From: Hyalella azteca
Taxonomy: Eukaryota; Arthropoda; Malacostraca; Amphipoda; Hyalellidae
DNA: 64,000 nucleotides
Assembly (NCBI RefSeq): GCF_000764305.2
Contig: NW_025943819.1
Location: forward strand, 345,184 to 409,183
Direction of reading: 5' to 3'
Below, piece after piece: positions 46,504 through 57,889 of the stretch. The translations under genes were made by a program, and so were the position numbers. A model generated the notes under the pieces. That model had not been told where the DNA came from. It did not search any database and was given only the letters and a program-made list of their open reading frames with translations. The first letter of the stretch is position 1. Each line of letters starts with the position of its first letter.

Positions 46504-47808
46504 CTTATCGCCTCTTTTTATGTTTCGTGGCATGATTAGAGAAACACATTATAGTCGTGCTTATTTCAGTGAGACGAGACTGGTCGATATCGGGTAATGA
46601 AAACACTATCTTATTTTTTGAGTGAAATGACACTGCATGACATCAATTCAAACACGCATTCGTTCTCAAATACACGAGGCGCGCATTCACGAGCTACTGA
46701 AATGGGAGTTCGTGTCTTGATTTAAGGAAGAAATAGGAAGAGTTTTTTCCAAATGAGAGCAACGAAACTTGACCAGAATTCATTAAAAGTATCAACTTTC
46801 TATTAATAAGTTTCGTGACCGCAATGACTAACGAGAATGATGGATTATACTGGTAAAATATCCGTCTTCAAAAGGTAGGTCCTGCCAAATGCCCATGAGA
46901 ACTTACATCCTGGCGCTGATTTCCGCTATAGTGCATGCGGATGTTCATATCTAGGTACGAATTTTCCGTGTGATTCCATAGATCAAAAGAACCGTCAGCT
47001 AAACAAGACGTCATCTCAAACTTTTTAAATCGAATTGAATAGAGTACGTTGTGCCTCTCACGCCATGCAGATCACCAGCAACCGTATGCAGGTTCAATAC
47101 AGTTCACCTCATAGTATACTGCTTCCAGATCTGACATGGAGTATTGAACCTTGTTGACTTAGTTTCAATCCTTTCTGCCACTCGGCAAACGTCTGTGCTG
47201 TCGCCCTTAGGCGATAACAGATCGCTTCAATCTTTTGCTGGCAGAATTGAGCAAACATAACTCCACGCATGGTGTGCACGGCATATTTTAAATTACGCGA
47301 AGAGCATTTCATCTCTAAGGTTATCGTAGCTAGGTTGCTCGATATTTATTGTGCCAACTTCACCGTTTTTTGAGAGCTAATTAATTACAAATCACTTAAA
47401 TCATAAACTTTTCTATGAGTTTAATTTATCTTATTTATACGCTGAAATGAAAAACTCACTTGGAATCAGCGCAAAGAACGCTGAGTATTTTTTATTATAA
47501 TTAAGTGACTCAAATGCTCAATTACCAAAATCCATTCGTCACCTCGTTTGGAATTTTACTTGAAAATTTTACTTCACTTTACTACTTTTTTCGAAACAAC
47601 TTCGAGCAGAAATGTCCCGCACAGTTTCGGCTCCTCCACACATTTCTTTGATGCTAGTTGATCTAAAACTTCAATTTTCATACGGTGGCCCACGCAATCT
47701 TATCCCAATTATTGCCACACCTGGCCCGAAACGTTGATTGCTATCATCGGTCAACTGACGATTCTGTAATGATGCAGATCAGAAATGGACTATTCATCAC
47801 TGATTGTT

Positions 47809-47970
47809 ACGCATACATCATCATCATCGTAGGGTAGGTTCGTAGCAGCGTGCTACGCATACATCGTCATCATCGTAGGGTAGGTTCGTAGCAGCGTGCT
47901 ACGCATACATCGTCATCATCGTAGGGTAGGTTCGTAGCAGCGTGCTACGCATTCGACGTCATCATCGTAC
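47809..47970. repeat. 46-bp minisatellite
   Basis: About 3.4 copies of a 46-bp unit starting ACGCATACATCGTCATCATC, at 47809, 47855, 47901 and 47947. The word CATCGTCATCATC recalls the CATCGTCATCA of the array at 51953-52569, although the units are otherwise different. Confidence 0.95.
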
Positions 47971-50900
47971 GAACGTTCCTATTCAAGTCAGGACGCTTGC
48001 CGGGTTTTCCGCGGCTTGGGAAAGTTTCCGGTAAACAAAGGAATGGTGAGCCGCGACTACCGATTTGGTCTTCAGACTTGATTAAAATTCTCTATTATGA
48101 GAATTTAATATATATATTAATTAATTAGCTACTCTTAGTAATTTACTCAAATTTAGTCGTCACTATATAGCCATACTTAATGCCTTTGAAATCGTGATAT
48201 ATTTTTGTAATGTGAATTGTGTTATTTTCGTTGTAGTTCGTGCATATTTCTCTATGTTTATGACAGAATTTGCTCATTTATGCATGTGCAATTAATGACC
48301 GGAGAAAGCTTTGATTTAAGTTTTCCGGGAGTCCATCAATTCTTCAGATTTCCTTCGTTAAACCTGGCTTTCGATCCACCAACGTCACCTGAATAATCGT
48401 TCAACTTCCAGGAAATTTAAATAAATAAATTCTCTAGTCATTATGAGTAACAAAATCTACAAGTATAGGTACTATTCTTTTGCAAATTTGTAATCATCAT
48501 TTGATCTTTTTTCAAATTTCTGCCTTCTGCAAAATGACGTGATAAACCTCACAAGCTGCATTCGTGATTTAGGCTGCTATATTAGCGGATTCAAGAGTTT
48601 GGTTCTCGCAGCAATTCTATGGAACGGCTTTCTACAATTTCAGTTAGACATAATTTTGGCACTAATCTGATCTGGGAGTTTCCAGTTCCAGAGACTTCAT
48701 GAGCCTGGACTTCCCCGACGTTTGCAATTCCGTTACAATGAAAATTTGATTTTTTGCCCGTAGATTCTGTCAGAAATTTTTGTAATCTCGTGCTATCACC
48801 GATGAGTCGATGACATAAGTGTGTAGACGATATATTTTTGTAAATGTTAAAAGGACCAATTTATTAAACATTTTTATTAATGTAAACTTAACGTATGAAA
48901 CTTTCATGAAGTTTGGTTGATTTCTTCCACGGCCTTATTTTATTCTAAGCATCCTTTTTACTCGCAAAATACTAAATCGCAGTTCTGGCCCTCCCGTCTA
49001 TAAGTGCTGATAAATCATCATAAATGAAAGACTTGAGACTCGTTATTACCTTGGATATTTCCACGTTGAAGTTATTACTGAAACCAGCTTTGTTTGTGAC
49101 CAATACTGAACGATCAAATTTCGACGTCCCAACTCAGAGGCGGAGCGTGGTTGATGCGGACGCAAGATTGTCGGTTCGCTACACGGAAGGAATAGCATAG
49201 TCCTGCGCTAACACGGTGTGCGTTCAAGGTCGCACAAGGATATACCAGATTATACCATGTAAAGGATAACGACTACTTGGTGAACACTGAACAAGTTTAT
49301 AGCGACCAGTAACTCCCTCTCATATGCACGCGTGGTATATCAAACAATTGGTGGCTCTGGCCAGGCGCTTCTAGAAAAATGCTTAGTCATCATTTTACCT
49401 TTAAGCTTTGATTCGTCAATGCGTTCACCATTGATAATTTGCAGTTAATTAACAAATGTATTTTACCCATCATCGACCAGATTGGAACTACCGAAAACAA
49501 TAAGAAAACATAAGTCAGAAATGAGATGACGCTCTCCTAAAATTATAATATGAAGCAGCCCGATTACGCCATTTCCGTAGACCTCATGCTCATAATAAGC
49601 TAAAAACCATTGAAACATTTCGCTTGAACGCGTGTATCTTTTGCGTCTTCTCAATGCATTGTAAAATTTACGGCGAATTTCTTCGCTCAAAGTTCTATTG
49701 TAGGTATATCGATTAGTATATTAGTATATGTAAGTATGATTAGTAAATGCAATTTTTGTGCTGTCTTAGCTATTTTTTGGTTTTACAAGTAATGCTCAAC
49801 ATTTTGACGGTTGCCATTAAATTTAAAGTCTATTGTTACAATTTTTCGATTAAATCAATACAAGTAACCTATTGTTAATCAAATTGTCTCATTGCGTATA
49901 AAAAAATAAAGGCTTGCATTAAATAACTCATAACTCAGTTTTTTATTGTTATGACCCAAAGCAAACCTCTCAATATCCATCGTTAATTCAATACTTACTT
50001 CGAAAGCAATAATTACTTCATAAAAATATGATAGTTTCATTATACTGCTATATTGAATTAATTTTACTGTGCCCATCAGAGATGCATGTAATTTATCTTC
50101 TATGTGTGTTAACGACAGACGGAATAGCTATATAGATGTGAAAAATAGGAAACCATTTGTCGTGATTCGAATAATGAATGGCAGTGCAATAGACACAAGT
50201 GCTGGCACTCTATCTCATTCATGTGCACATTCATTCAAATAATAATATAATCACGAGATCGTTCAAGCCCACGTTGGAACCCACAGTCTTTGCAGTTCGT
50301 TTTTCCTGCAAGTCGCGCTCATCAATTACTGCCGAGCTTCGCTACACGCCATTTGTCGTTGCTCTTGGAGAGCCGACACGTTGGTTCTACGGCCTCATCT
50401 CACATGCATGTTGGCGACCGCTACATAAGCTCCTCTGATATTTACGTGCGTCGGAACTGGCTTGTGAAGTTTGAGTATCCTTGGTGCAGTGTACCTGAGT
50501 CGCTGTAGGAGAGATGGAAGTATTGTTAAGGAAGCCATAAACAATGAACTAAAGAGAATTCATTAAGGAGCAACCCTAGCTTGTGTGTAGCTTCGAGGCA
50601 ACGTTGGCATCTGGCCAAGTGAGCGAGGGCTGGGGAAGCTGATGCCGCTTTGGTGGTCGGCACAGAGAATTGTAGACATTTGCCTGTTACGAGAGACCAC
50701 TTTTGTTTGTCGTAAACTACGATGAAGTATTCGTACGTGATACTTATTCACACATGCACATATATCCAACCAAATATGTGACTTTGAATCAACGTTAGTT
50801 TAACTTTTTTAAACGTAATAAGTATGTATGTGTATGGGAAGTATTTATATGTATTTATATGGAATGGGGGAATTCGGAATTCCCATAGTGAGGTGCTTTT

Positions 50901-51952
50901 ACCGATTTATTTTGCTCACAGAGATATTTCTGGTGGTGTAATGATGGTTGTTTTTGTTGTTACTATGAGAAGAGATTGTTTTCATTCTGCTCTCCCCTAA
51001 ATTATAAACATTACTCGCAATGCCAGGTTTTTGCGCAGCAGAGACTTGAAGTAACCAAAGTCTTTATCTGTTTAATGAGCAGAAGCTCTCATCAAAAATA
51101 ATATTGCATGGTGCCATGAAGGAGCTTTAGTAAACCCTGCGCACTCACTGTGAGATAATGGACGAGTGTGTCTCGAAAACAAGCATGTATCGAAGCATGA
51201 TGCCCTGCCAAAGGCTGTTTGTTCAATAACTTTGCTTGCATTGAAGTCTTCCCATTGAATAAATAAGAGACTACTTCTTTGACATGAGTTATGATTATCG
51301 GCTAGGATTCATTCGTAGTGAAGGCATTCATTCTCATTTAACTCTGCGCCATGCAGATTATGGCTCATGATGAATGATGGTAATTACCATCTGGTGAAGT
51401 AACATGCATGGCTTCCTATAATTGATCTAATGATGATACGACTTTGTTGTACGTTTGTACTTCTCCCTCATCATAGAAATTGAATGCCCCAAAGTACGTC
51501 GCTCATAAGCAAACTGATGGTTATTTAGAACCAAATGCTGATTATAGCATCTGAGTGGTGATTTACAACCTAATGGTGATTTCGTTATACCGGGTCCCTC
51601 ATGTTCCATGCGTAATATTCTATTGCAGAATGCGGTATGAAAGTATGGCCCCTGTTGTATAAATAGTATAATGCACGTGCATTTCGCGAGTGATGGATGA
51701 GGTTGTTCAATATTAATAAAGGACATTTGTTTTGATGCTGCAATACAAGATTGTTGCCATAATAAATAAATATTTTAATAAAAAGAAAATAGGAAATATT
51801 TTACTTATTTCCACACTCATGATGGAGCTGACAGTTAGATTATTGTAAAGGACGCTAAGATATCCTGTTTCATGTAGACCCTATAAATCCCTCTAAAATG
51901 CCGTCTTAATTGACTAGTCAACACGCCGCTGATCTTGAAGTTTCGATTCGAT
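47971..51952. other. No gene recognised
   Basis: 4 kb of AT-rich DNA. No frame above 99 codons, no recognised motif, no clear transposon ends. A slightly C+G-richer part at 50270-50440 has frames on the plus strand but no known domain. Confidence 0.5.
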
Positions 51953-52260
51953 AGAAGGCACAGCCTGCATCATCATCAGACAGAAGGCAAGGCCTGCATC
52001 ATCATCAGACAGAAGGCAAAACCTGCATCGTCATCAGACAGAAGGCAAGGCCTGCATCGTCATCAGACAGAAGGCAAGGCCTGCATCATCATCAGACAGA
52101 AGGCAAGACCTGCATCGTCATCAGACAGAAGGCAAGGCCTGCATCGTCATCAGACAGAAGGCAAGGCCTGAATCGTCATCAGACAGAAGGCAAGGCCTGC
52201 ATCGTCATCAGACAGAAGGCAAGGCCTGCATCGTCATCAGACAGAAGGCAAGGCCTGCAT
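51953..52260. repeat. 29-bp minisatellite, left of adapter
   Basis: About 10.6 copies of the 29-bp unit CAGAAGGCAAGGCCTGCATC + GTCATCAGA. Early copies read CATCATCATC, later ones CATCGTCATC. All copies here have CAGAAGG, unlike those to the right of 52298. The array stops at the adapter in mid-unit. Confidence 0.97.
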
Positions 52261-52298
52261 CTGTCTCTTATACACATCTAGATGTGTATAAGAGACAG
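52261..52298. other. Nextera mate-pair junction adapter (assembly artefact)
   Basis: The 38 bp are exactly the 19-bp Tn5 mosaic end CTGTCTCTTATACACATCT followed at once by its reverse complement AGATGTGTATAAGAGACAG. This is the junction adapter formed when Nextera mate-pair fragments are circularised. It is synthetic DNA left in the assembly, not part of the genome. Frames starting MCIRDR or MYKRQ arise from translating it. Confidence 0.98.
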
Positions 52299-52569
52299 GA
52301 CAGGAGGCAAGGCCTTCATCGTCTGCATCGTCATCAGACAGGAGGCAAGGTCTGCATCGTCATCAGACAGGAGGCAAGGCCTGCATCGTCTGCATCGTCA
52401 TCAGACAGGAGGCAAGGTCTGCATCGTCATCAGACAGGAGGCAAGGCCTGCATCGTCTGCATCGTCATCAGACAGGAGGCAAGGTCTGCATCGTCATCAG
52501 ACAGGAGGCAAGGCCTGCATCGTCTGCATCGTCATCAGACAGGAGGCAAGGTCTGCATCGTCATCAGAT
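52299..52569. repeat. 67-bp higher-order minisatellite, right of adapter
   Basis: About four copies of a 67-bp unit made of a 38-bp and a 29-bp part, both starting CAGGAGGCAAGG. The 38-bp part contains CATCGTCTGCATCGTCATC. It is related to the array left of the adapter but has CAGGAGG instead of CAGAAGG and a higher-order structure that the left side lacks. Confidence 0.95.
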
Positions 52570-53211
52570 TTGTGCCAAAGCCACAGACCGATCAAGTGGC
52601 CATGCAGTTGCTGTGACTAGAAGAACTTTATTCCAGACCCCAAAATATCACTGGACGGAGATGATGATTTATATTCCTTCTCAAAGCTTTTAATTGTGAC
52701 AAGAAACGCCACAGTGTGAATTGAGAGAGTAAGCCGCGGCTTGTTTGAGGTAAAGAAAAATTAAAAAAAAAAAATTTAAACATTGCATTTTGCTCAAAAA
52801 TGGTTTAGAGTAGAAAACCATCAAAAAGATTGATGAAGCATAAGAGATTATTAGTCCATAATTTGTGACTACTTTTTCAGAACTTTGTAACCAATTCTTT
52901 TAAACTGCAAAACTTTCTCGAGCCTTCAAAACTTTAAAAAAAAATTTATAATTAAAAACTCGCAATTTTTGCCATCGGCCTGCAGGTGGCGATAACGCAC
53001 AAAGCAATGTATACGAAGTCTATACTGAGCTAGATCAGGACACGACATTTGCACCGATATCTGAAAATGTTGCCATGTTTTTGAATTAATGATATTTTTT
53101 GTATGTAAAAATCCTCACTGATATCGATTGTTGATACCCCATGGGATGCAGGCTTGTTGCAGCTCGATTATACGGCTAATCACGATACGATTAACTGAGC
53201 TGAACGTGATT
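52570..53211. other. Spacer between arrays, nothing recognised
   Basis: 640 bp of unique AT-rich sequence with runs of A. No frame or motif of interest. Confidence 0.6.
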
Positions 53212-54007
53212 AGGATCATATGAGCTGCCAAGGAGCGTGAGCAGGATCATATGAGCTGCCAAGGAGCGTGAGCAGGATCATATGATCTGCCAAGGAGCGT
53301 GAGCAGGATCATATGAGCTGCCAAGGAGCGTGAGCAGGATCATATGAGCTGCCAAGGAGCGTGAGCAGGATCATATGAGCTGCCAAGGAGCGTGAGCAGG
53401 ATCATATGAGCTGCCAAGGAGCGTGAGCAGGATCATATGAGCTGCCAAGGAGCGTGAGCAGGATCATATGAGCTGCCAAGGAGCGTGAGCAGGATCATAT
53501 GAGCTGCCAAGGAGCGTGAGCAGGATCATATGAGCTGCCAAGGAGCGTGAGCAGGATCATATGAGCTGCCAAGGAGCGTGAGCAGGATCATATGAGCTGC
53601 CAAGGAGCGTGAGCAGGATCATATGAGCTGCCAAGGAGCGTGAGCAGGATCATATGAGCTGCCAAGGAGCGTGAGCAGGATCATATGAGCTGCCAAGGAG
53701 CGTGAGCAGGATCATATGAGCTGCCAAGGAGCGTGAGCAGGATCATATGAGCTGCCAAGGAGCGTGAGCAGGATCATATGAGCTGCCAAGGAGCGTGAGC
53801 AGGATCATATGAGCTGCCAAGGAGCGTGAGCAGGATCATATGAGCTGCCAAGGAGCGTGAGCAGGATCATATGAGCTGCCAAGGAGCGTGAGCAGGATCA
53901 TATGAGCTGCCAAGGAGCGTGAGCAGGATCATATGAGCTGCCAAGGAGCGTGAGCAGGATCATATGAGCTGCCAAGGAGCGTGAGCAGGATCATATGAGC
54001 TGCCAAG
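53212..54007. repeat. 31-bp satellite-like array, 25.7 copies
   Basis: Tandem unit of 31 bp, AGGATCATATGAGCTGCCAA followed by GGAGCGTGAGC. All copies appear identical except one base in the third (CATATGATC for CATATGAGC, near 53286). It ends abruptly at an N (54008), so the true array is probably longer. Such uniformity means recent amplification, strong homogenisation, or assembly collapse. Confidence 0.97.
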
Positions 54008-54008
54008 N
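54008..54008. other. Unresolved base at array end (assembly join)
   Basis: A single N lies exactly where the 31-bp array changes to an unrelated 21-bp array. This is typical of a scaffold join or gap of unknown size closed with one N. Sequence to either side may not be contiguous. Confidence 0.9.
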
Positions 54009-54087
54009 AACCATAACAGCCACTAGAACATCCATAACAGCCACTAGAACAACCATAACAGCCACTAGAACAACCAATACAACAGCC
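54009..54087. repeat. 21-bp minisatellite
   Basis: Three copies and a degraded fourth of AACCATAACAGCCACTAGAAC, directly after the N. The left part of this array may be missing. Confidence 0.9.
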
Positions 54088-54656
54088 TCTATAAAAGTCA
54101 CAGGTTGTTGAAAAGTGTATGAGGGACCTGGTGAACTATAAAAATGAACATGAAGCAACGTTAACATAAAAGTGGTTTTTGCAATAAATAGTGAACAGGC
54201 GGCGTCTTGTTCATGAAAATATATACATAAATAATTAAACATGTGTTCATGATTCATTTTGCGTGAATTCATTCAGTATGTGATCCACGTCATTAACTCT
54301 TGTCCAACAATTTTTGTTCAAATGACAGCCCCATGACTGAAACGAGGAAAAATATCAAAAATGTTAAATTAAACTATTAAATTTTAGCACAGCTGCTGAG
54401 CTCCATTCTCGATTGAGTTTATGTTAACAAAATCGAATTTATCTTCTTTCTAAGCGACTGCACATGACGGTTAATTAACGCAAACAAGTTTATTTATTTC
54501 ACGCGTTAAAGCCTACGTCAATAAACTGCTCGTAAACATCAGAAATTTTCAGTTTCTCAGCGATTTATTTGATTAAACTCATAAAACATTTATTGAAAGA
54601 AATGAGCATTGAATTTTAAAATACTGTAACAAAAAAATTGCCTGTTCGTGCCACTC

Positions 54657-54850
54657 TCAGATAATAACCAAAAGTGGTAAAGGTAATTGGTAATGATAAG
54701 AGGTAGTGACAAATATTAATGATAAGCGGTAATTATAAGAAGAAATGATAAGGTTTAATGATAAATTGTAATAGTAGTTACAATGATAACTGTTAATGAC
54801 GAGTAATAATGAAAAGTGGTAATTATACGAGGTGATGAAGCGTGGTAATG
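54657..54850. repeat. Degenerate GGTAATGATAA-type repeat
   Basis: Loose tandem repetition of words like GGTAATGATAAG and GGTAATTATAAG with variable spacing (about 12-24 bp). Purine-rich top strand. The copies are old compared with the nearby arrays. Confidence 0.75.
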
Positions 54851-54966
54851 ATAAATACAGGAGAGGTAATGCAGGAGCCACGGTGCAGCACTGCAGCTGA
54901 GATCAGTGACCGCAGTAGCGGCGGAGTTATAATTAAGAGGCCTGTGTACTTGGCAGCCATACGTCT

Positions 54967-55285
54967 GTGTTGCTGTGTGTCCCCTCACACACACACGCGC
55001 CTGTGTTGCTGTATGTCCCCTCGCACACACACGCCTGTGTTGCTGTATGTCCCCTCACACACACGCCTGTGTTGCTGTATGTCCCCTCACATGCACACGC
55101 CTGTGTTGCTGTATGTCCCCTCGCACACACACGCCTGTGTTGCTGTATGTCCCCTCACATATACACACGCCTGTGTTGCTGTATGTCCCCTCACATACAC
55201 ACGCCTGTGTTGCGGTATGTCCCCTCACATACACACGCCTGTGTTGCTGTATGTCCCCATACACACACACGCCTGTGTTGTGTGC
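54967..55285. repeat. About 33-bp minisatellite with embedded (AC)n
   Basis: About nine copies of a unit containing CGCCTGTGTTGCTGTATGTC, CCCTC and a short (AC)n run of variable length (unit 31-36 bp). The variable CA run explains the different unit lengths. Long open frames on both strands are by-products. Confidence 0.95.
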
Positions 55286-55404
55286 AGTGTTGCCATATAC
55301 TCCTAACACCTGCCTCCTTCAACTGAGCGGTCTTATGCATGCCATGAAACGCGTGCAGCAAAGCAACCGCTTCGTCGGTTAGATCACCGACTTTGGCTGT
55401 GGTA

Positions 55405-55640
55405 AGTCCTGAAAGACAGGTACAGAAATAACCTGAAGACAGGTACAGAAATAACGAGAAAGACAGGTACAGAAAGAGCAGGTACAGAAATAACTAACCG
55501 GATTTAAACAAAAAATCGACTTGATCAGAAGTTGATCATCGAATATGATACGAATTTAATAATATACTAAAACCAGAAGTTTATCATCGATTTTTATCAG
55601 AAATTGATCATCAACTATTCCGCACAAATTTGATCATCAA
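55405..55640. repeat. Two short arrays: ACAGGTACAGAAATAAC and TTGATCATC words
   Basis: At 55405-55490, four copies of GACAGGTACAGAAATAAC-like units of 18-23 bp. At about 55512-55640, repeated TTGATCATCGA words with variable spacing. Both are imperfect. Confidence 0.75.
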
Positions 55641-57464
55641 GTTTGACTCATCCATCGAATTCGAATCGAAAATTGTTAAAAAGTATATTCAAGAATAACT
55701 AACGGGTCTCATATCGCAAAATTTTATGTCGAGTAGAATGTCGGATTGCGCTATCAAAAGAGCGTTCTGACTTCCAATTCAACGTCGTCTGCACCATAGA
55801 TAAGAATGACATAGTTTATTAATGCAATGTTTGTTAATTCTTGCATTAATTGGGCACTGAACGTCTTGGAACTTATGCTGCTTAAAAGTGAATTTTGAGG
55901 CAATGCTCAAACATGCAACACATTCACCGCACACGCATGGCATGCAAAAGTTCTCCAATTACAATAAATAACTTCCTAAGTTGTACCTTCACTTTTTGCA
56001 GCGGCGCTAAATGAACGCATGAATACAAATGAAAGTGCGTTGTCTTGACTGATTTAGTACTAATCAGTGAAGCAAGCCAACCCGCCAACGAGCGGTTTTA
56101 ATTAGTGTCGGCATGCATAATTTTCTCCGCGCTGGCCCGAACTTTGAACTCGAGAGCTCCGCAAGAACATCCAGTTTTGTCTCGGGTTTGGACAAATTGC
56201 GCTGAACTCAATCGAACGGAGAGCTTGAGTGTCATACTAATCTCATGATACCAATGCAAAGTAAAACAAAACAATGTAGAGAAAGAAAGATGTATGGCCG
56301 TCACTCTTTAAATGGATTAAGGTCACCTATGTCATGTAATTCCTGTTGCTGCTTCATAAAAATCTCCTGAAGAAACCAGTTCACGCTGGAGAAACATTGG
56401 GTAAGATGAAGGTGCGTGCCTCCACAATTGCCCACTAACTATTTCCGAGAACGTCGCCCGGGCTCTGCCAGTACTGCGTAGTTGTTGCTGTTTTTCAACA
56501 TCGTCTTCCTTCTATAGAACTTTTTTTTTGTTATGATACTAGATTTTATACTTTAAATATCCTCATGTGCATCACTATATCATTATTTTACTCCTAATAA
56601 AATGAAAATCTGGATAAGACTGTATGTATGCAAATCGGATGAGAGAAACGTATACAACTTCATTCCTGAATCATGACTTGAATAATAAGCAAGATAAATA
56701 TTTAGCTCAATTCAATAACTGACTTGGCCTAGCTACGTTGAGCATAAATACAAGTTCTACGTAACTGAAGAAAACTGTCAGAGCAAACTGATAGTCGAGA
56801 GAGGAAGAGAGCTCTGCAATGAGGGAAGAGAGAGAGAGAGAGAATTAGAGAGCAATGAAAGGAGAGAACAGTTGTAGAGTCTCCCACGTGCATATGGCAA
56901 CACTGCGAGCCAGCGGCAGCTGTGGTGGTGGCGGCGGTCGTACGAGACAGCATGTCGCCTCTCGTCGGCCGAACTCACCTCCCAACACAGGTACAGTCTC
57001 GCCGCTCTGTCTGACACCTTCATGTCGTCTACCCCTTAGCTGAGTCATTTCCTGTTGCAAACGCATTATCAGCTATCGTATGATCGTTCGATGAAAAAGT
57101 AAGTCTGAGGTTGAAAGCCGATGGCTGCTTGTGAATGACTGTCAGCATTATGTTGTTTGCGTTTAATTTTCGGTATTAAGCACAGTTTAATCTCAGAATG
57201 CTGACTGCAGCGTTTTTTAGACTCTTGTCACTACTTACTTGACTTATTCCTTGAAAGCTGATCATAAAAGCGTAAAGAACAAAGACAACAAGTTCTCCGG
57301 ATCCCGAAATTCGATGCCTGAACTACCATACTACCTAGATTTATAATAAGTTTCGGCCTATAGACATATCAACAAAATTAATTGGTTAATTCAAGTCCCG
57401 TTCTATTTATGATAAGCTTATACCAAATCTATGTTTACCTCTGACCTATGTTGTCAGGGGGGAA
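55641..57464. other. No gene recognised; (AG)n at about 56826-56843
   Basis: AT-rich DNA with a short (AG)n run. A C+G-richer patch at 56880-57010 has a GGTGGTGGCGGCGG stretch and open frames on both strands, without known motif. Purpose unknown. Confidence 0.45.
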
Positions 57465-57889
57465 TGTTGGAAAGTATTTGTACAACTGCCGTCATGTGGC
57501 TTGTGGCAGTGCAGCTCTGGAGCTCTTGTGTGTGTGTGTGTGCGTCTGTGGTGCCTGTGAAGTAACGCTATGCATGACGGCGACGCCTCGGGCCTTACCA
57601 CATGCACACGCCACTGCTGCCTTAGTCTTCTCTGGCCCAGTTAGGTGTGGAGGATCTTACTGAGGAATTATAAGAGCCTTTTCTAATATGGTTTGTGCAT
57701 GGCTTACTGTAAACTGTACATCTAGAGAGCGCCGCTATTGCTTAGGTAGATTATGCATATCTTATGTGCCATAGTATATGCGATCATTTGTTTGTGCATA
57801 ATTTTGTATGACAATAATCGTAACTTTTAATTTTTTAATAACCGCGAATAAATTTCTGAAATCCAATTCAATAAACTATATTGCTTACA
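57465..57889 (+). mobile_element. Possible solo LTR
   Basis: Starts TGTTGGAAAG, ends GCTTACA, and has AATAAA at 57870-57875 near the right end, a layout seen in LTRs. It includes a short (TG)n. No target duplication was found and no second copy exists in the window, so this is only a possibility. Confidence 0.25.

Noticed and set aside
52282..52620. Protein-coding frames across the 52.3-kb array
   Set aside because: They begin in synthetic adapter sequence and continue through a minisatellite that is open in several frames.
53212..54007. CRISPR array
   Set aside because: Direct head-to-tail repeats with no unique spacers, in a eukaryotic genome.
54842..55382. Three long overlapping frames of Cys/Val/Pro-rich repeats
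   Set aside because: Open in three plus frames and on the minus strand at once, which is a composition effect of the minisatellite.
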